Assembly (NCBI RefSeq): GCF_004011695.2
Contig: NC_082416.1
Coordinates: forward strand, 1,364,001 to 1,428,000
Reading direction: 5' to 3'
Source of the DNA: Ascochyta rabiei
Lineage: Eukaryota > Ascomycota > Dothideomycetes > Pleosporales > Didymellaceae
DNA length: 64,000 bases
A program made the position numbers and the translations under genes. Below are positions 31,412 through 42,478 of this stretch, one piece after another (position 1 is the stretch's first letter; the number at the start of each line of letters is the position of its first letter). The notes under the pieces are model-generated. The model saw nothing but the letters and a program-made list of their open reading frames with translations. It was not told where the DNA came from and did not search any database.

Positions 31412-33874
31412 GGCAACTGCTAAGGACCACACCCCCAATGACAGTCATCTTCTGGGATCCATCCAGGGCAACGCAGCTTGGAATTTTACTCTTTCTCACA
31501 GAAAAGCTCAATTTCTGCACCGCTTTATGTCAACATGGTATAGGCGCAACTGACGATGGTAAGTGTCCTCGTGCTCGCCGCAGTAACGCCGGGAGGAATG
31601 ACAGTGACCCGTCAGATCACTGTGATGGAATCGCCAAGGTCGACAGAATGGAGATTTTCGCACCCCAAGACTGGGTCATGGAAGGGCTGTTTATGTCGAT
31701 CCTTGTTATGTTGTGCATTTTGAGGTAATGCAATCCTTCGACGTGGAGCCTTCTGTCATTGAAGTACATGACGGTCGTACCCGCTATCCGCCACCGGCTG
31801 TCACCTCTTGGTTTTAGTTCAAGAGCTTCGTTTACAGCCAAACAGTATACCACATGTCTCCAGCTTTTCGCAATTTCGTAACAATGACTTGCTGCAAGGG
31901 CTCGAGAGTGGCACACTGTCAGAACATGTCGTCTGTTCACTCCGGCCGTCAATGTCACTAGAACAACGCGAAAACACTCCAGCAAGCAGGTACTACCCGA
32001 ACCAACAATGGCATACAAACCAATCGATGCGTAAGCTACGCGGTCGATCGGAATTCTCATAATGAAGGTGAGTGACACATGCAGAGAATGAAGGGAGGAT
32101 TGACGACTCGAACCCCGGACCTCTGTGGAAACAGCTTACTAGACTCAGCTAGTCTAGGGTTGTCTTCTCGCTACGAATTAGCTGGCATTGTCACTCCAAG
32201 ACACGAAGAAATTGTCCTTGACTATCGGCAAGGTGCCATTGGTCATTGTAGAACACACATGCGATACTTGTGCTGTTGTGAGTGAAGTAGAGAGGTTGCC
32301 TAGTGCTGATATGAGTGAACTTGGAGCTGGATAGTACAGAACATTACCAGTGTCTACTGCCACATGCCTAGCTATCGCATTTACGCAGCAGCTAACCCAG
32401 ACAAACCTATCAGCAACAGATGATGCATAGCACTCGCTCAAACAACGCAAGAAAAAGCCATCTCTCAGGCACACTAAAGACACAAAAACACCAGCCCAGA
32501 CCGTCCGTCACACGTCCTCTCAGCACAACACAACCCTGATCCCTTTCCTCCAGTACAACAAAAGCCCATAAATAGCAGACCACAACCCAGCACAGACCCG
32601 CTTGCACCAAGCCCATCCAACCGCGCAAGGCAGTCAGCTATCTGCACCCTTCGCAGCGCGAAGTCAAACCCACGACGCCCTACTTTCGCAGACGGAACCC
32701 TGCATACGCGTTATCCGGCTAAAACGACGTGCATGCAGCACCACGCACCACGCACCTCGCACCTCGCACCCGAATCCAAGCATCTATGCACCGCGACCGA
32801 AAAGACGCTCGAATTGCACAAGGCAAAAGAGTGCGTGAGAATCGAGCGCCTAACCCGCGCAAGATTCACACCAAGGCCCTCGGCACCCAGTCTGCTCGAG
32901 CGCGGCCGCGTCGAGCTGCAATGCGCCGCACACCGATCAGCGCGGGTGAGAGCGTGCGGTGTTGGGTCGCTGCTAGGGCGTGTTTATGTCGTAGGGCTGA
33001 ACGCATGCGGCCCGATACAGGTATAGGTGGGCTGTTGGTAATATGCAGGGTATGGAGCTGCCGAGGCTGTGGGTTGAAGTGAAGTGAGCTGAGCAGAAGT
33101 GGTCCGATGGTAGGCGTGATCGGTGTGTTTCTGGTTCCGGCAGCTAGGTGTGTAGACCTGACGAGCGCGTTCGGCGCGAAGAGCGAAGAGCGAAGAGCGG
33201 GACTGGGAAGGCGGTTCTGTTGTGGGAGATGAGCTGGAGGACAAGACGAAGGATGTACAGAAGGCGCCGGGCGAGGGGAATTCGTCTTGATACAGCTGAG
33301 TTTATTCATGCCCGAGAACGACTATCAGTCTGCCTTCCCTATATCCGCGCACCACCTCATTTGTGGGTCACTATGTTGATACACAGAGAAGGGTGGTCTA
33401 TTATGCAAATGCCCCATCATCCAAAAGAGACAACAGAAAAAACAAGCCAAAGCCAGAAAGAAAAAATCCCTAGTGAGTGATGCAAACGCTTTGCATCATG
33501 AAAGCTCAAACAAGGTATAGCCATCACTTTCATCCCTTCATCACTCGTACTTCCCTTCCTCCTCAACCGTGTGTACACCCTTCCCGACGCGCCCCATGCC
33601 ATGCAAAACGTGAAAAGAAGACAAAAAATCGTGCCGATAGATACAAAGATGTAATGGTTGTTATGATATAATAGAAGAAAACGCCGCCATGATCCAAGTT
33701 TTATTTGGGAAACGCCACGCGCCGATCCATAGGGGTTGGTGTGATGATGTTGCTGTGTTTGTACAATCAAGAACAATGGGTATCCCAGTATGCTGTGCAG
33801 TGTAGAAAGACGCCCAATGTATGCGGTATCGTACAGAAAAGGTTCGCGTGCGAGAGGGGCGGGTGTCGGTACGA
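31412..33874. other. Long gene-poor region
   Basis: Nearly 2.5 kb without a supportable gene. It contains a degenerate tRNA-like segment (listed separately), CACGCACCTCGCACC-type short repeats near 32735-32775, and GAAGAGC triplets near 33176-33200. Open frames at 32602-33300 on both strands are of biased composition and have no domain. Part of it is 3' flank of the kinase gene. Confidence 0.45.
32095..32165 (-). other. tRNA-like relic (B-box and A-box-like motifs)
   Basis: On the minus strand GGGGTTCGAGTC (complement of 32104-32115) resembles the internal B box of tRNA genes. TAGCTGAGTCTAG upstream resembles an A box at suitable spacing. The T stem does not pair and no acceptor stem can be drawn, so at best it is a decayed tRNA or tRNA-derived fragment. 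A 7-bp inverted repeat CTAGACT/AGTCTAG overlaps the A-box-like motif. Confidence 0.25.
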
Positions 33875-36800
33875 TCACGCTTCAGGAGTCTGCTCAGCGG
33901 AAGCAGCGGCGGAAGTGTCGGCTGCGCCAGGCGGAGGTATCTTTTTGACAGTACCATTGCTGCCGCTGCGTGCCGAGCGTCGGCGACCGTCCATGACCTC
34001 CTTTGGGATATTTGAGCGAGCCAGCTCTGCGTTCGAGATGGATATGCTTCGTCGAGCCTTAGGTGCAGGTTTCTTCTTGCCCATGAAGAGGCCACCGTCG
34101 TCGTCGCTGCTGTCCTCCTCGTCACTGTCTATAGCATGGTCGCCATCGTAGCCGGCAGGGTCGTCGACAGGAGCATCAAACTGGTTGTGTGCAATTGAGT
34201 CTGCAGACGCGGTAGGCAGTATGTTCGCGAACTGGTCCAGAGGAGCGCAGTCATCCGGCATGGAGGAACTGGCCGATGCGACAGAGGGGATTGAAGGGTT
34301 GGAAGTCGATTGTGACATGGGTGTGAACTGCTCTTCAGACGAACAGAAGGCCAAGCCCCGCTCTTGTCCACCGACAGGGCTATTCTCGGAAGACTCTGCG
34401 TGCTGTGTGCCTAGATACTCCTCGACCTTCTTGCGATGGTTGAACGTTTCGTCATCAGGGCTGGGTGGGCAAGCAGCCTGACTTAGCACCGAACCCGATT
34501 GCTGCGTTGCAGACACTGATCGTTCGCGACCCATGTTCTCCTCTCGGACCCTGCGGCGAATAAACTCGTCCTTGGCTCGGCTGAACCTCTCATCTGATGT
34601 TTCATGGGCACTTGAAATCCAGTGCGAGTTTGCAGTGTAGGCAGATTGAGATGATGTCTGTGATTTCCAGGAGCCAGGGGGGATGTCAAGAGTTGGACCA
34701 ACCTCGAGCTCATTCGCAGCAGCCCACCTGCCGTGTAGACGGGACGACAAGGATGATATCGATGACTGCCGCGATGACGAATCAAGAGGATCGAGAGAAC
34801 GGGCGTCCGAGTAGCTAGGGGATCGACTGCGGAGGACAGGTGACAACTCCTTTGGGTCTGGTTGGTCGACATGACCGGAAACATTGGTCGTGCTGATCGC
34901 AAGGCTCGGCACACCGTGGGGATCCTGTTCGCCGATCATGAGTCTATCAATCGACTTGTCGAAGGACTTCCTTTGGATATGCTCTCGAGGAGGCTTGAGC
35001 TTATCTTTGCTCTTCATGCTGTTGACGACCCTGCGCGGTAGACCCCCAAACAGACCACTCAAATGCGACCCAGTAGGCGTATCCAACGCAGTTGGAGTGC
35101 CAGGTAATGCTGAAGGGATCATTGGTGACGTAGGTCGGGCTTCTAGGTCGCCCTGACGTATTGTGTATGCCGAAGAGAACGAACGGTCCTGCATGCCCGG
35201 TCGGTAGGTCTCTAGGTTCTGCATCGGTGACGACTTCCGAGAGTCGGGGCTGTCGAAGTATTTGGCTCGTTCCTTTGCTTCAGGACTTGCGGTGACACTG
35301 TGCGAGAGAGGATGTTCCGACTCGCGTGATCTGCCTAGCATGTCCAGAATGGCATTAGGTGCTATGCTACCTCTTCGAGCATCCTGACTGATAGTACTGC
35401 TCGAGGAGGTGGTGCTCATGCTGGGTTGCATATCGTGTGCAGAGCTCTGCGCACGACGGCGAGAGCTCGAACCGCCTCTCGTGAAGCTTTTGGTGACGTA
35501 GTCCGTAGCCTTCTTTGCAGCTGATCGTACCCGCTCGACGAAGCCAATGGGTACAACAGCTCTTTCCAGATCATCGTTTGAGATCTCAATCTTACGACCT
35601 TGAGAAGAACGATCGGGGTCTGTCTCTTCCATCCACGAATTGTAGTTGTTAATACCTTGGAGAAGCCACGGGTGTCTCTTGATCTCGTGTATGGTAATAC
35701 GTTGCTGAGAATCCTTCACGAGTAGGCGTTTCAGTAAGTCACGGAGATTCTCGTCAATCTCCTCGTAATCAACGTCGTGCGGAGCCCTCCTGGCATTCGA
35801 GATTGGTTGCATGTTGCGCCCGTGCGAGTTTGGTCTGGAGTTTGCGCGCTCAGAGACAGGCTTCAGTCGATAACGTGGTATGTAAGGTTCATCTTCACTG
35901 ATAGCCTTCATCAAGGCGAAGGGATTGTTCTCGTGGAAGGGAACTCGACCGTAGATCAGACAGTACAACGTGATTCCAAGAGCCCAGACGTCGATGCCTC
36001 CGTCAATGTGTGGGGTCTCAAGAGTGAAGTCAGTGCGGCAGAGTTCCGGGGCGTAGAAGGCCGGCGTGCCCACTGTCTTGGCCAGCTCAATGGCTTCGTC
36101 CTCCTCTTGTACTTCGTTCTCGGACTGATCACCGAGTCCTTCGTCTGTCTTCTGGCGCCCTAGGTAGGAGACTCCAAAGTCGGAGATCTTGATGCGGTGC
36201 TCCTTAGTAACGAGTAGGTTGGCAGGCTTGATATCGCGATGGATAACGTTCTGGTAGTGGAGATACTCAATACCCAGTACAGTATCTTTGAAAGCCTCCC
36301 ATGCTCCCTGGATCGTCATCAACGGGACATAGCGGAAATGCTCTGGTATTTCTTCCTCGCCGTCCGGGTGGGAAGAGCTGCTATCCGCGACGCTAGGTGT
36401 ACGGCCACGAACGAACTCTGTGTCGTATGGACCATACATGGTGCCTTCGAGACCATTCGTAGGATCCTCTTCGCTCTTGCTGGATCCAGGAGCGTGGATA
36501 GATGAGCGGAATGCAGTCTCCATCGTCTGGTCAGTGTGGTTGGAAGACTCCTGCCGTTCGCGGAACTGGACACGGCTGTGGGGGCGCTCGTCACGATTGG
36601 AAGCTCGAGAGCTTCGGCCTGCCTCTGAGAAGTTGTCTTCGTCCGAGTCTCCACCGAACTCAAAGCTCCAAGGCTCGTTCCCTGTAACGATTTGTCGGCG
36701 AAGGTGGGCTTCCTTTGCTTCGCGACGTCGCTGGCGAGCAAGCTTGCGGTGCGCCATCCTGATGATGCGTTCATCCTCTAGTGCTGCAGTGTCGTCGTCA

Positions 36801-38239
36801 AAGATGCCTTCCGACTCTCGCTGGAAGCGGCGCCATTCAACCAAAGTAACCTCGGGGGCGCCTTCTATCCTCCACTTGACCTCGCCGAGCTCCACATGCT
36901 CGAGTACGATATAGACCTTCTTCTTAGCTGGGTCGTCTATGACTTCCAGCAGGCTGACGATGTTGGGGTGTCGAGCTTTCTTCAAGATGGCGATCTCGCG
37001 CTTGATCTTGTCCTCGTGGCTCGTGTTCTTACCGAGACGTCGACGCTTGGAGTACCGATCGACGATCTTGATAGCCACGTATTTGCCCGTGAGCAGGTCC
37101 TTTCCGAGCTTGACCTTGCCATGGACGCCGCGACCGAGCTCATCAATGATCTCGTACTGGTTGACAACCTTGCGGCCAGAGACGGGGTCATGAGAGACGT
37201 CGGCGACGTGACTCTCTTTGGGTGCCTGCCTGTGGGTGTGGTGAAGCCAGGGGCTCGAGTAGAGGCCGTCGCTGGGCTCGCGTGAGCCAGGCGTGATTCG
37301 CCTGGTGGGGTCGAAGAGGCCAGGGCTGCTGACGGGGGAGTTGCCGGCGGTGCGCGGGGCAGAGTCCATGATGTCGCGGTAGTGCATGTTGGAGGCGCCG
37401 AAGGAGGGGATGGCGGACACGGAATTGGCAGAGAAGTGTGCTGGGTGTGAGCTCCGCGCGCGGACGATGGGCGGCGCATAGGGGGTGGGGTATTGCTGAA
37501 ACTGCAGTGCAGCATAGGACTGGTTGGGGTAGACGGGACCATCGCGGTGCTGCGGGACGGCAGGTTCTGAGGCCAAGTGGAGCAGGGGCCTGGCGGGGTC
37601 CGCGCGGACGGTGGCATTGCTGGCATGGCTGGCATGGCTGGCATGGCTGGCGGTCGATATGTTGGAGAGGTCGCGCTCGTAGGCGGGGCGGTGGTGGAGG
37701 GCGAGGGGTTGTAGTGAAGGGCCAAAGGCGTCCGAGGGCGGGGCGCCGGCGACGTCTACCGACGCGGTCGAAGCACTGGCGCTCGAGGAGGGCGAGGGGT
37801 GTGCGGAGGCGGGGGTGCTGTGTGTGATGGTGCTCGAGTAGGCGCGGCGGGGCTGCGGCGAGAAGTAGCTGGGCTGGTCTTCGTGGATGGCGTGCATCTG
37901 GCGGTGCAGGTTGGCAGCGACTGCGTCGGGCACCGAGGGGAGCTCAGAGCGCGGCGTGCTGTCGGCCTCTTCGAGCAGTGGGCGCTGTTGCTGCTGGCTG
38001 GGCGTTGCGCTGCCATGAGCGTCGAGGTTGAAGCTGGCACTGTGGTGGCTGTGGTGGCTGTGGTGGCTGTGGTGGCTGTGGTGGCTGTGGTGGGCGTGGT
38101 GGGCGTGGTGGCCATCGTCACCCTCGTCACCCTCGTCACCCTCGTCGCCGTGTGCACTGAGCGGCGTCGAGTGGATGCGCGCAGTGTGGTCCAGGTAGCA
38201 CTGCTCCCCCGCTGTCAGGTCCGCATGCGGGCCAGTCAT
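33875..38239 (-). CDS. Snf1-activating / CaMKK-like protein kinase (Sak1/Ssp1 type)
   Basis: Single-exon protein of 1454 residues. The N-terminal about 360 residues are disordered and start with GDE repeats and a run of HHS/HHA repeats at about residues 32-68. The kinase domain begins NQYEIIDELGRGVHGKVKLG; VAIKIVDRYSK gives the ATP lysine near 388, VIHRDIKPANLLV the catalytic loop near 666, SDFGVSYLG the metal site near 687, GTPAFYAPE the activation end near 725, and RHPWLL ends the domain near 857. About 200 residues, mostly charged and disordered, are inserted between the hinge (VLEHVELGEV, about 446) and the catalytic loop. Subfamily features (NIVSLLEVIDDP, GVHGKVKL) match fungal upstream kinases of Snf1/AMPK related to CaMKK. 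The 600-residue C-terminal tail is Ser-rich and probably regulatory. No calmodulin-binding helix is obvious. Confidence 0.92.
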   Translation of the reverse strand: MTGPHADLTAGEQCYLDHTARIHSTPLSAHGDEGDEGDEGDDGHHAHHAHHSHHSHHSHHSHHSHHSASFNLDAHGSATPSQQQQRPLLEEADSTPRSELPSVPDAVAANLHRQMHAIHEDQPSYFSPQPRRAYSSTITHSTPASAHPSPSSSASASTASVDVAGAPPSDAFGPSLQPLALHHRPAYERDLSNISTASHASHASHASNATVRADPARPLLHLASEPAVPQHRDGPVYPNQSYAALQFQQYPTPYAPPIVRARSSHPAHFSANSVSAIPSFGASNMHYRDIMDSAPRTAGNSPVSSPGLFDPTRRITPGSREPSDGLYSSPWLHHTHRQAPKESHVADVSHDPVSGRKVVNQYEIIDELGRGVHGKVKLGKDLLTGKYVAIKIVDRYSKRRRLGKNTSHEDKIKREIAILKKARHPNIVSLLEVIDDPAKKKVYIVLEHVELGEVKWRIEGAPEVTLVEWRRFQRESEGIFDDDTAALEDERIIRMAHRKLARQRRREAKEAHLRRQIVTGNEPWSFEFGGDSDEDNFSEAGRSSRASNRDERPHSRVQFRERQESSNHTDQTMETAFRSSIHAPGSSKSEEDPTNGLEGTMYGPYDTEFVRGRTPSVADSSSSHPDGEEEIPEHFRYVPLMTIQGAWEAFKDTVLGIEYLHYQNVIHRDIKPANLLVTKEHRIKISDFGVSYLGRQKTDEGLGDQSENEVQEEDEAIELAKTVGTPAFYAPELCRTDFTLETPHIDGGIDVWALGITLYCLIYGRVPFHENNPFALMKAISEDEPYIPRYRLKPVSERANSRPNSHGRNMQPISNARRAPHDVDYEEIDENLRDLLKRLLVKDSQQRITIHEIKRHPWLLQGINNYNSWMEETDPDRSSQGRKIEISNDDLERAVVPIGFVERVRSAAKKATDYVTKSFTRGGSSSRRRAQSSAHDMQPSMSTTSSSSTISQDARRGSIAPNAILDMLGRSRESEHPLSHSVTASPEAKERAKYFDSPDSRKSSPMQNLETYRPGMQDRSFSSAYTIRQGDLEARPTSPMIPSALPGTPTALDTPTGSHLSGLFGGLPRRVVNSMKSKDKLKPPREHIQRKSFDKSIDRLMIGEQDPHGVPSLAISTTNVSGHVDQPDPKELSPVLRSRSPSYSDARSLDPLDSSSRQSSISSLSSRLHGRWAAANELEVGPTLDIPPGSWKSQTSSQSAYTANSHWISSAHETSDERFSRAKDEFIRRRVREENMGRERSVSATQQSGSVLSQAACPPSPDDETFNHRKKVEEYLGTQHAESSENSPVGGQERGLAFCSSEEQFTPMSQSTSNPSIPSVASASSSMPDDCAPLDQFANILPTASADSIAHNQFDAPVDDPAGYDGDHAIDSDEEDSSDDDGGLFMGKKKPAPKARRSISISNAELARSNIPKEVMDGRRRSARSGSNGTVKKIPPPGAADTSAAASAEQTPEA

Positions 38240-40173
38240 GGTGAGCGAGCGCTCAGTCGTCTCAGTTCAGCCGCGCAGTGCAACCATGTCAGGATCTGGA
38301 AGTGGGCGGCGCTTCAGAATTTCGTGGGATGCGTCGTCGGCGGGTGTGTCATCCTGCTCTGCGGCAGGACCGAAGATTGCACAGCGAGCACAATGGCAGC
38401 AGCGGCAGGGGGGACAAGGCGGGGGCAGGGCGGGGACAAGGCGGCGTCGTCGGCGTGCTGTGAGCGTCGAGGGTGCTGTGTACATGCAAAACAGCGGAGG
38501 ACGTCGCGGACTTGGCTGCACGGCTGGGATCGATGGTTGAGAGACACGATCGCCCAAAAACCGTCCAGATAGGGCAGGGATATGACGAGGGCGCGCAAAA
38601 GTGGAGCACCAGCTGCAATGGGCGAGTCAGAGTGAACGATAACAGCAACCAAGGCCAACGAATGCTGAGTGGCAGTACAAAGTAGGGTAGGGTAGGGTGG
38701 AGGAAGTAGAGCTCTGCTTACGGCCCTCAGCACTGCGAGCACAACAAGCAGGACGGGCAGGACGAGCAGGACAAGCAGGACAGGCAGGACGGGCAGGACG
38801 GGCAGGATGAGTAGGATGAGCAGGATGAGCACAACGAGAGCAGACAGCAATACAGACACGACAAGCCGCGAGGTCAACTGTTGAGCAGCCCGGCGTGCCT
38901 CATGTACTTGTTTGGGCCGCTGGCTCTCTCACCACCCTTCAACTCGAGCAGACGGGCGCCGGCTGGAAATCACACACATGCCGCCAACCTCACTGCGGAA
39001 TGGCTGCTTTGGGGTGCATGCAGGACTAGCGCTGCGTGGGCTGGAGCTACCCGGCGCTCAACACAACTCTGGTGGCGCCCGCACGAAGCGTTGGTGAGGG
39101 GTCGTTCGTCTGCTGCCAGGTGCGATAAGAGCGAGACGCTGCACCGTGGGCTGCTGCTGGCTGCCCTTCCCCAACCGCATCACGGCGTCTGCTGGAGAAG
39201 CTCGCCCGGCAGCATGTGCCTGGCAGAGGGCTCACGGCCGCGCGCTGTTGGGAGCCCTGCAGCTGTTCTGCCTGGAATGGCTCGGAGACGCACTGCGCTG
39301 CACGAGTGCTCGTCACTGCAATTATGGCCAGCCGCGATAAGAGCAGCGAAAAAGCGAGCTAACGCGCCGCATGAGGTGAGGACGAATAGACCGAGGTGTT
39401 GGCGCCCAGAAGCCACTTCTGAACTGTACGGAATAACGGAGTACAGTACACGTGCTGCGGTGGATCGTTACATGACTAACATGTAAGATGGCTTGCAACG
39501 CTGCTGCGCTCTGCATCCATCTCTCACAGCCTGCATTGAAAACCGGCACCCGGATATATTCGAGCACGCGTGTACCGTACCAGCCGCTTTACGATACACG
39601 CCCCATGCGCTTTACGATACACCTCCCATCCCTAGCGCCGCACCTCTAAACTCATCTACGAGGGCGCAACACCCCAAGAAACCCGGCGCTCTAACGAACA
39701 TGCACCCCTTGGACCCTTTCACCGCGTGCCCCTTCCCCAGATTCTCCCTACCATAGCCCGATACCCGCACTTTTCTTCTTCCCGCCCAACAAGCTCGCCA
39801 TCGTTGTTGAGAGCACCCGCTCACGTCCTCGGCGTGCACATAGCGCACTATTACGCACCACGAGCCTATCGTAGGACCACGGGCCACCTCTCGGCACACT
39901 CGCACTGCATTGCGGCAGGCCAACAGATGAGCGTGCAGTCCAGGCGCCGGCCATTGTCTATCGTGAAATACCCAGAACGGCATAGAACATATCATCAACT
40001 TCTGCACTCCACACACAGACGCTCTGGCGTCGCACGCATGAAGTTGCGTGCGTCACGCCAAGCCATCGTGAGATTCGTCACTCTCTGCATTCAATTTCAC
40101 CCCTCGCCTGCCTTGCACACGCCCCTACTGCTCGCTCGTGCTCGACTGCAGCGGCCTCTGATCTGATCGCCCA
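38240..40173. other. GC-rich intergenic region between kinase and gpi10
   Basis: Almost 2 kb between divergent genes; both promoters must lie here. It holds the 9-bp tandem repeat listed separately and GTAGG repeats near 38683-38698. Long open frames on either strand are Ala/Arg/Pro/Leu-rich by-products of GC content or of the repeat. Confidence 0.5.
38746..38838. repeat. Degenerate 9-bp tandem repeat (RGCAGGACR), about 10 copies
   Basis: Copies of GGCAGGACG, AGCAGGACA and variants run head to tail for about 90 bp. Read on the minus strand they give a Leu/Val/Pro-only peptide, which explains the apparent membrane-protein frame there. Confidence 0.85.
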
Positions 40174-42360
40174 ATGCCTTCCGCCAGCGACTCCGCAGAT
40201 GCCACGACTGCCAGCCGCACTGGTGCTCCACCAGAGAGGCCATCCACCAGCTATCGTGACTCGCCGCTACGCGTCTTCGCGCTGCTGCTTGCCTTCCGCA
40301 CCGTAAATGCACTGACACTGCGTACCTTTTTCCAGCCGGACGAGTTCTTCCAGTCGCTCGAGCCTGCATGGCGGCTGGCCATGGGTGGGGCCAGCAATGC
40401 CTGGATCACTTGGGTAACTTCCCTTCGTCCTTGATCGGTTCCGTCTATCGGACGCCATCAGACAATGTCTTTGCAGCACTCTGTCTCACATTGAGCAGGA
40501 GTGGAAAACGCTGTTGCGATCGTCCCTGCACCCTGCCCTATTTGCAGCCGCTTACCGAGTCGCCGCGCAACTAGCAGACGTCTGTGGCTTCAGTCTACCT
40601 GTCAGGGCCGAACTACTCCTAGCCACGCCGAAGGTTGTCCAAGCTGTGTCCGCAGCGTTACTCGATTGCTACACATGGCAACTCGCGGAGAAAGTCTACG
40701 GTCGTGGCAGTCGCACAGCCCTCACAGCTGTATGTCATCGCCCCGCAACAATTCATGCTCCAATCTCGTGTATCGGATTCTAATTCGGTGTTACGTCAGC
40801 TTGCAATATCCGTATGCAGCCCATGGCAGTGGTTCTGCTCAACCCGGACACTGTCCAATTGCCTCGAGACCACTCTCACAGCAATCGCCGTTTACCACTG
40901 GCCTTGGCATTGGTCAACCCTTGCAGGACACGGCAAGACTCTCCGAGAGGGTAAAACTTCAGTTGCAGCCCAAGGCGATCTCGGCTCCGTCTTACAGTAC
41001 GCTGTCATGCTGCACGCTCCGTCCAATCTAGGCTCATGATCGTATAGATTGCGCCTGTCATTGCTGCTAGCAGCCTCTGCCTGCATACTTCGACCCACAA
41101 ATGTCCTCATCTGGCTGCCAATCTCTGCTTTAACAACATGGCAAGCTTCGAAAAGGCTACGCTATATTCTGATCCGCGAAGTCGCACTATGCGGGTAAGT
41201 ACATGATCATGCCCAAACGACCAGATGTGGTGATCATCAAGTTGTGCCTGAATGAACACCGGATCCAGACTGACAAGGCCAGATCTGCTGTCCTTGCCTG
41301 CTCAGTCCTATCTGACCGACTCTATTACGGCTCATGGGCTCTGCCTCCTCTACGGTTCCTCTACTTCAACATCGCCCAGTCGCTAGCAGTCTTTTACGGT
41401 AAGAACCGCCCTGACTACTATTTGACCGAAGGCCTGCCACTCCTGCTCACCACGGCATTACCGTTCGCTGTGGTAGGCTTATATCAGTCATTTCTCGGCT
41501 CTCCTTCACCATCAACAGCTTCCACCAAAGGCTCCTCCATCTCCAAAGACAACGCAACCCCAATCGTCTCTCGGGACATATTGTCACGCTTAGGATGGAC
41601 CTGCATGACGATGGCCATCACACTGAGTCTGATTTCTCACAAAGAAGTCCGCTTCCTCTACCCCATCCTCCCCTTCTTGCACGTCATATCTGCCGGTCCT
41701 CTCGTTTCGTTCTATCCTACGAGAGCGCCACTCTCACGCAAAGCCATCGTAGGACTGCTTCTCGCCGTTAACATAGTAGTTGCCGGCTACGTCTCTCAAA
41801 TCCACCAACGCGGCGTAATAGACGTCGTGCACCACATCCGCCACAAGCATGAAGCCCGCAACAGCCTCGCTTCCAACACATCCCCTTCCTCCCCCTCAAC
41901 TCACGTCTCAAACACTACGGTCGGCTTCCTGATGCCGTGCCACTCCACACCCTGGCGCAGCCATCTCGTGTACGCAGAAATCAACGCGTGGGCGCTGACG
42001 TGCGAACCGCCTCTACACGTGCCTCTGGCCGAAAGAGCCACGTATCTAGACGAGGCAGACGAGTTCTACATCAATCCTGGTCCTCAGCGTTGGCTGAGAG
42101 ACAACATGGAGTCGGTCCAGACCGTCACCGCGGGCGGGAGCCGCAGCGGACAATTCTGGACGCAGCATGATCCCAAGTTCAAGGCCAAGTACCGACGGCC
42201 GTGGCCGCAGAATCTGGTCTTCTTCGAGGCGTTGGAGGCGGAGATGAAGACTGTGTTGGGCGAGAGTAGGTATAGGGAGTGCTGGAGGGGGTTCAATAGC
42301 CATTTTCACGATGACTCGAGGAGGGTCGGGGATGTGATTGTGTGGTGTTTGGATGAGTAG
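40174..42360 (+). CDS. gpi10: GPI mannosyltransferase 3 (Gpi10/PIG-B)
   Basis: Five exons (40174-40413, 40499-40729, 40800-40996, 41048-41194, 41283-42360) encode 630 residues. The enzyme adds the third mannose to the glycosylphosphatidylinositol precursor in the ER lumen from dolichol-phosphate mannose. Family GT22 features are clear: [17 protein letters not shown] after the first helix, [10 protein letters not shown] in exon 4, [10 protein letters not shown] and [13 protein letters not shown] in exon 5. The luminal C-terminal part ends [12 protein letters not shown], then [19 protein letters not shown] and [12 protein letters not shown]. Multiple hydrophobic segments are present as expected for a polytopic ER enzyme. 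PDEFFQ together with this C-terminal half points to Gpi10, not Smp3 or Alg9. Introns have donors GTAACT, GTATGT, GTACGC and GTAAGT and all junctions keep frame. It converges on the DUF3984-like gene. Confidence 0.93.
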
Positions 42361-42478
42361 GGTGGACGGGCATGTAGGTAGTGTACGATAAGGGTGTACG
42401 GCATAATAGACAAGTTGTTACGACAAGCTTTGCAATCTTGGTATCAAACTTGCGCCAGGACGCACTGTAGAAGGTGAA

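Noticed and set aside
32095..32165. Functional tRNA gene
   Set aside because: The T stem and acceptor stem do not pair, so the cloverleaf cannot be drawn.
38314..38877. 187-codon minus-strand frame looking like a membrane protein
   Set aside because: Its Leu/Val/Pro-rich start is translation of the 9-bp tandem repeat; no conserved features follow.
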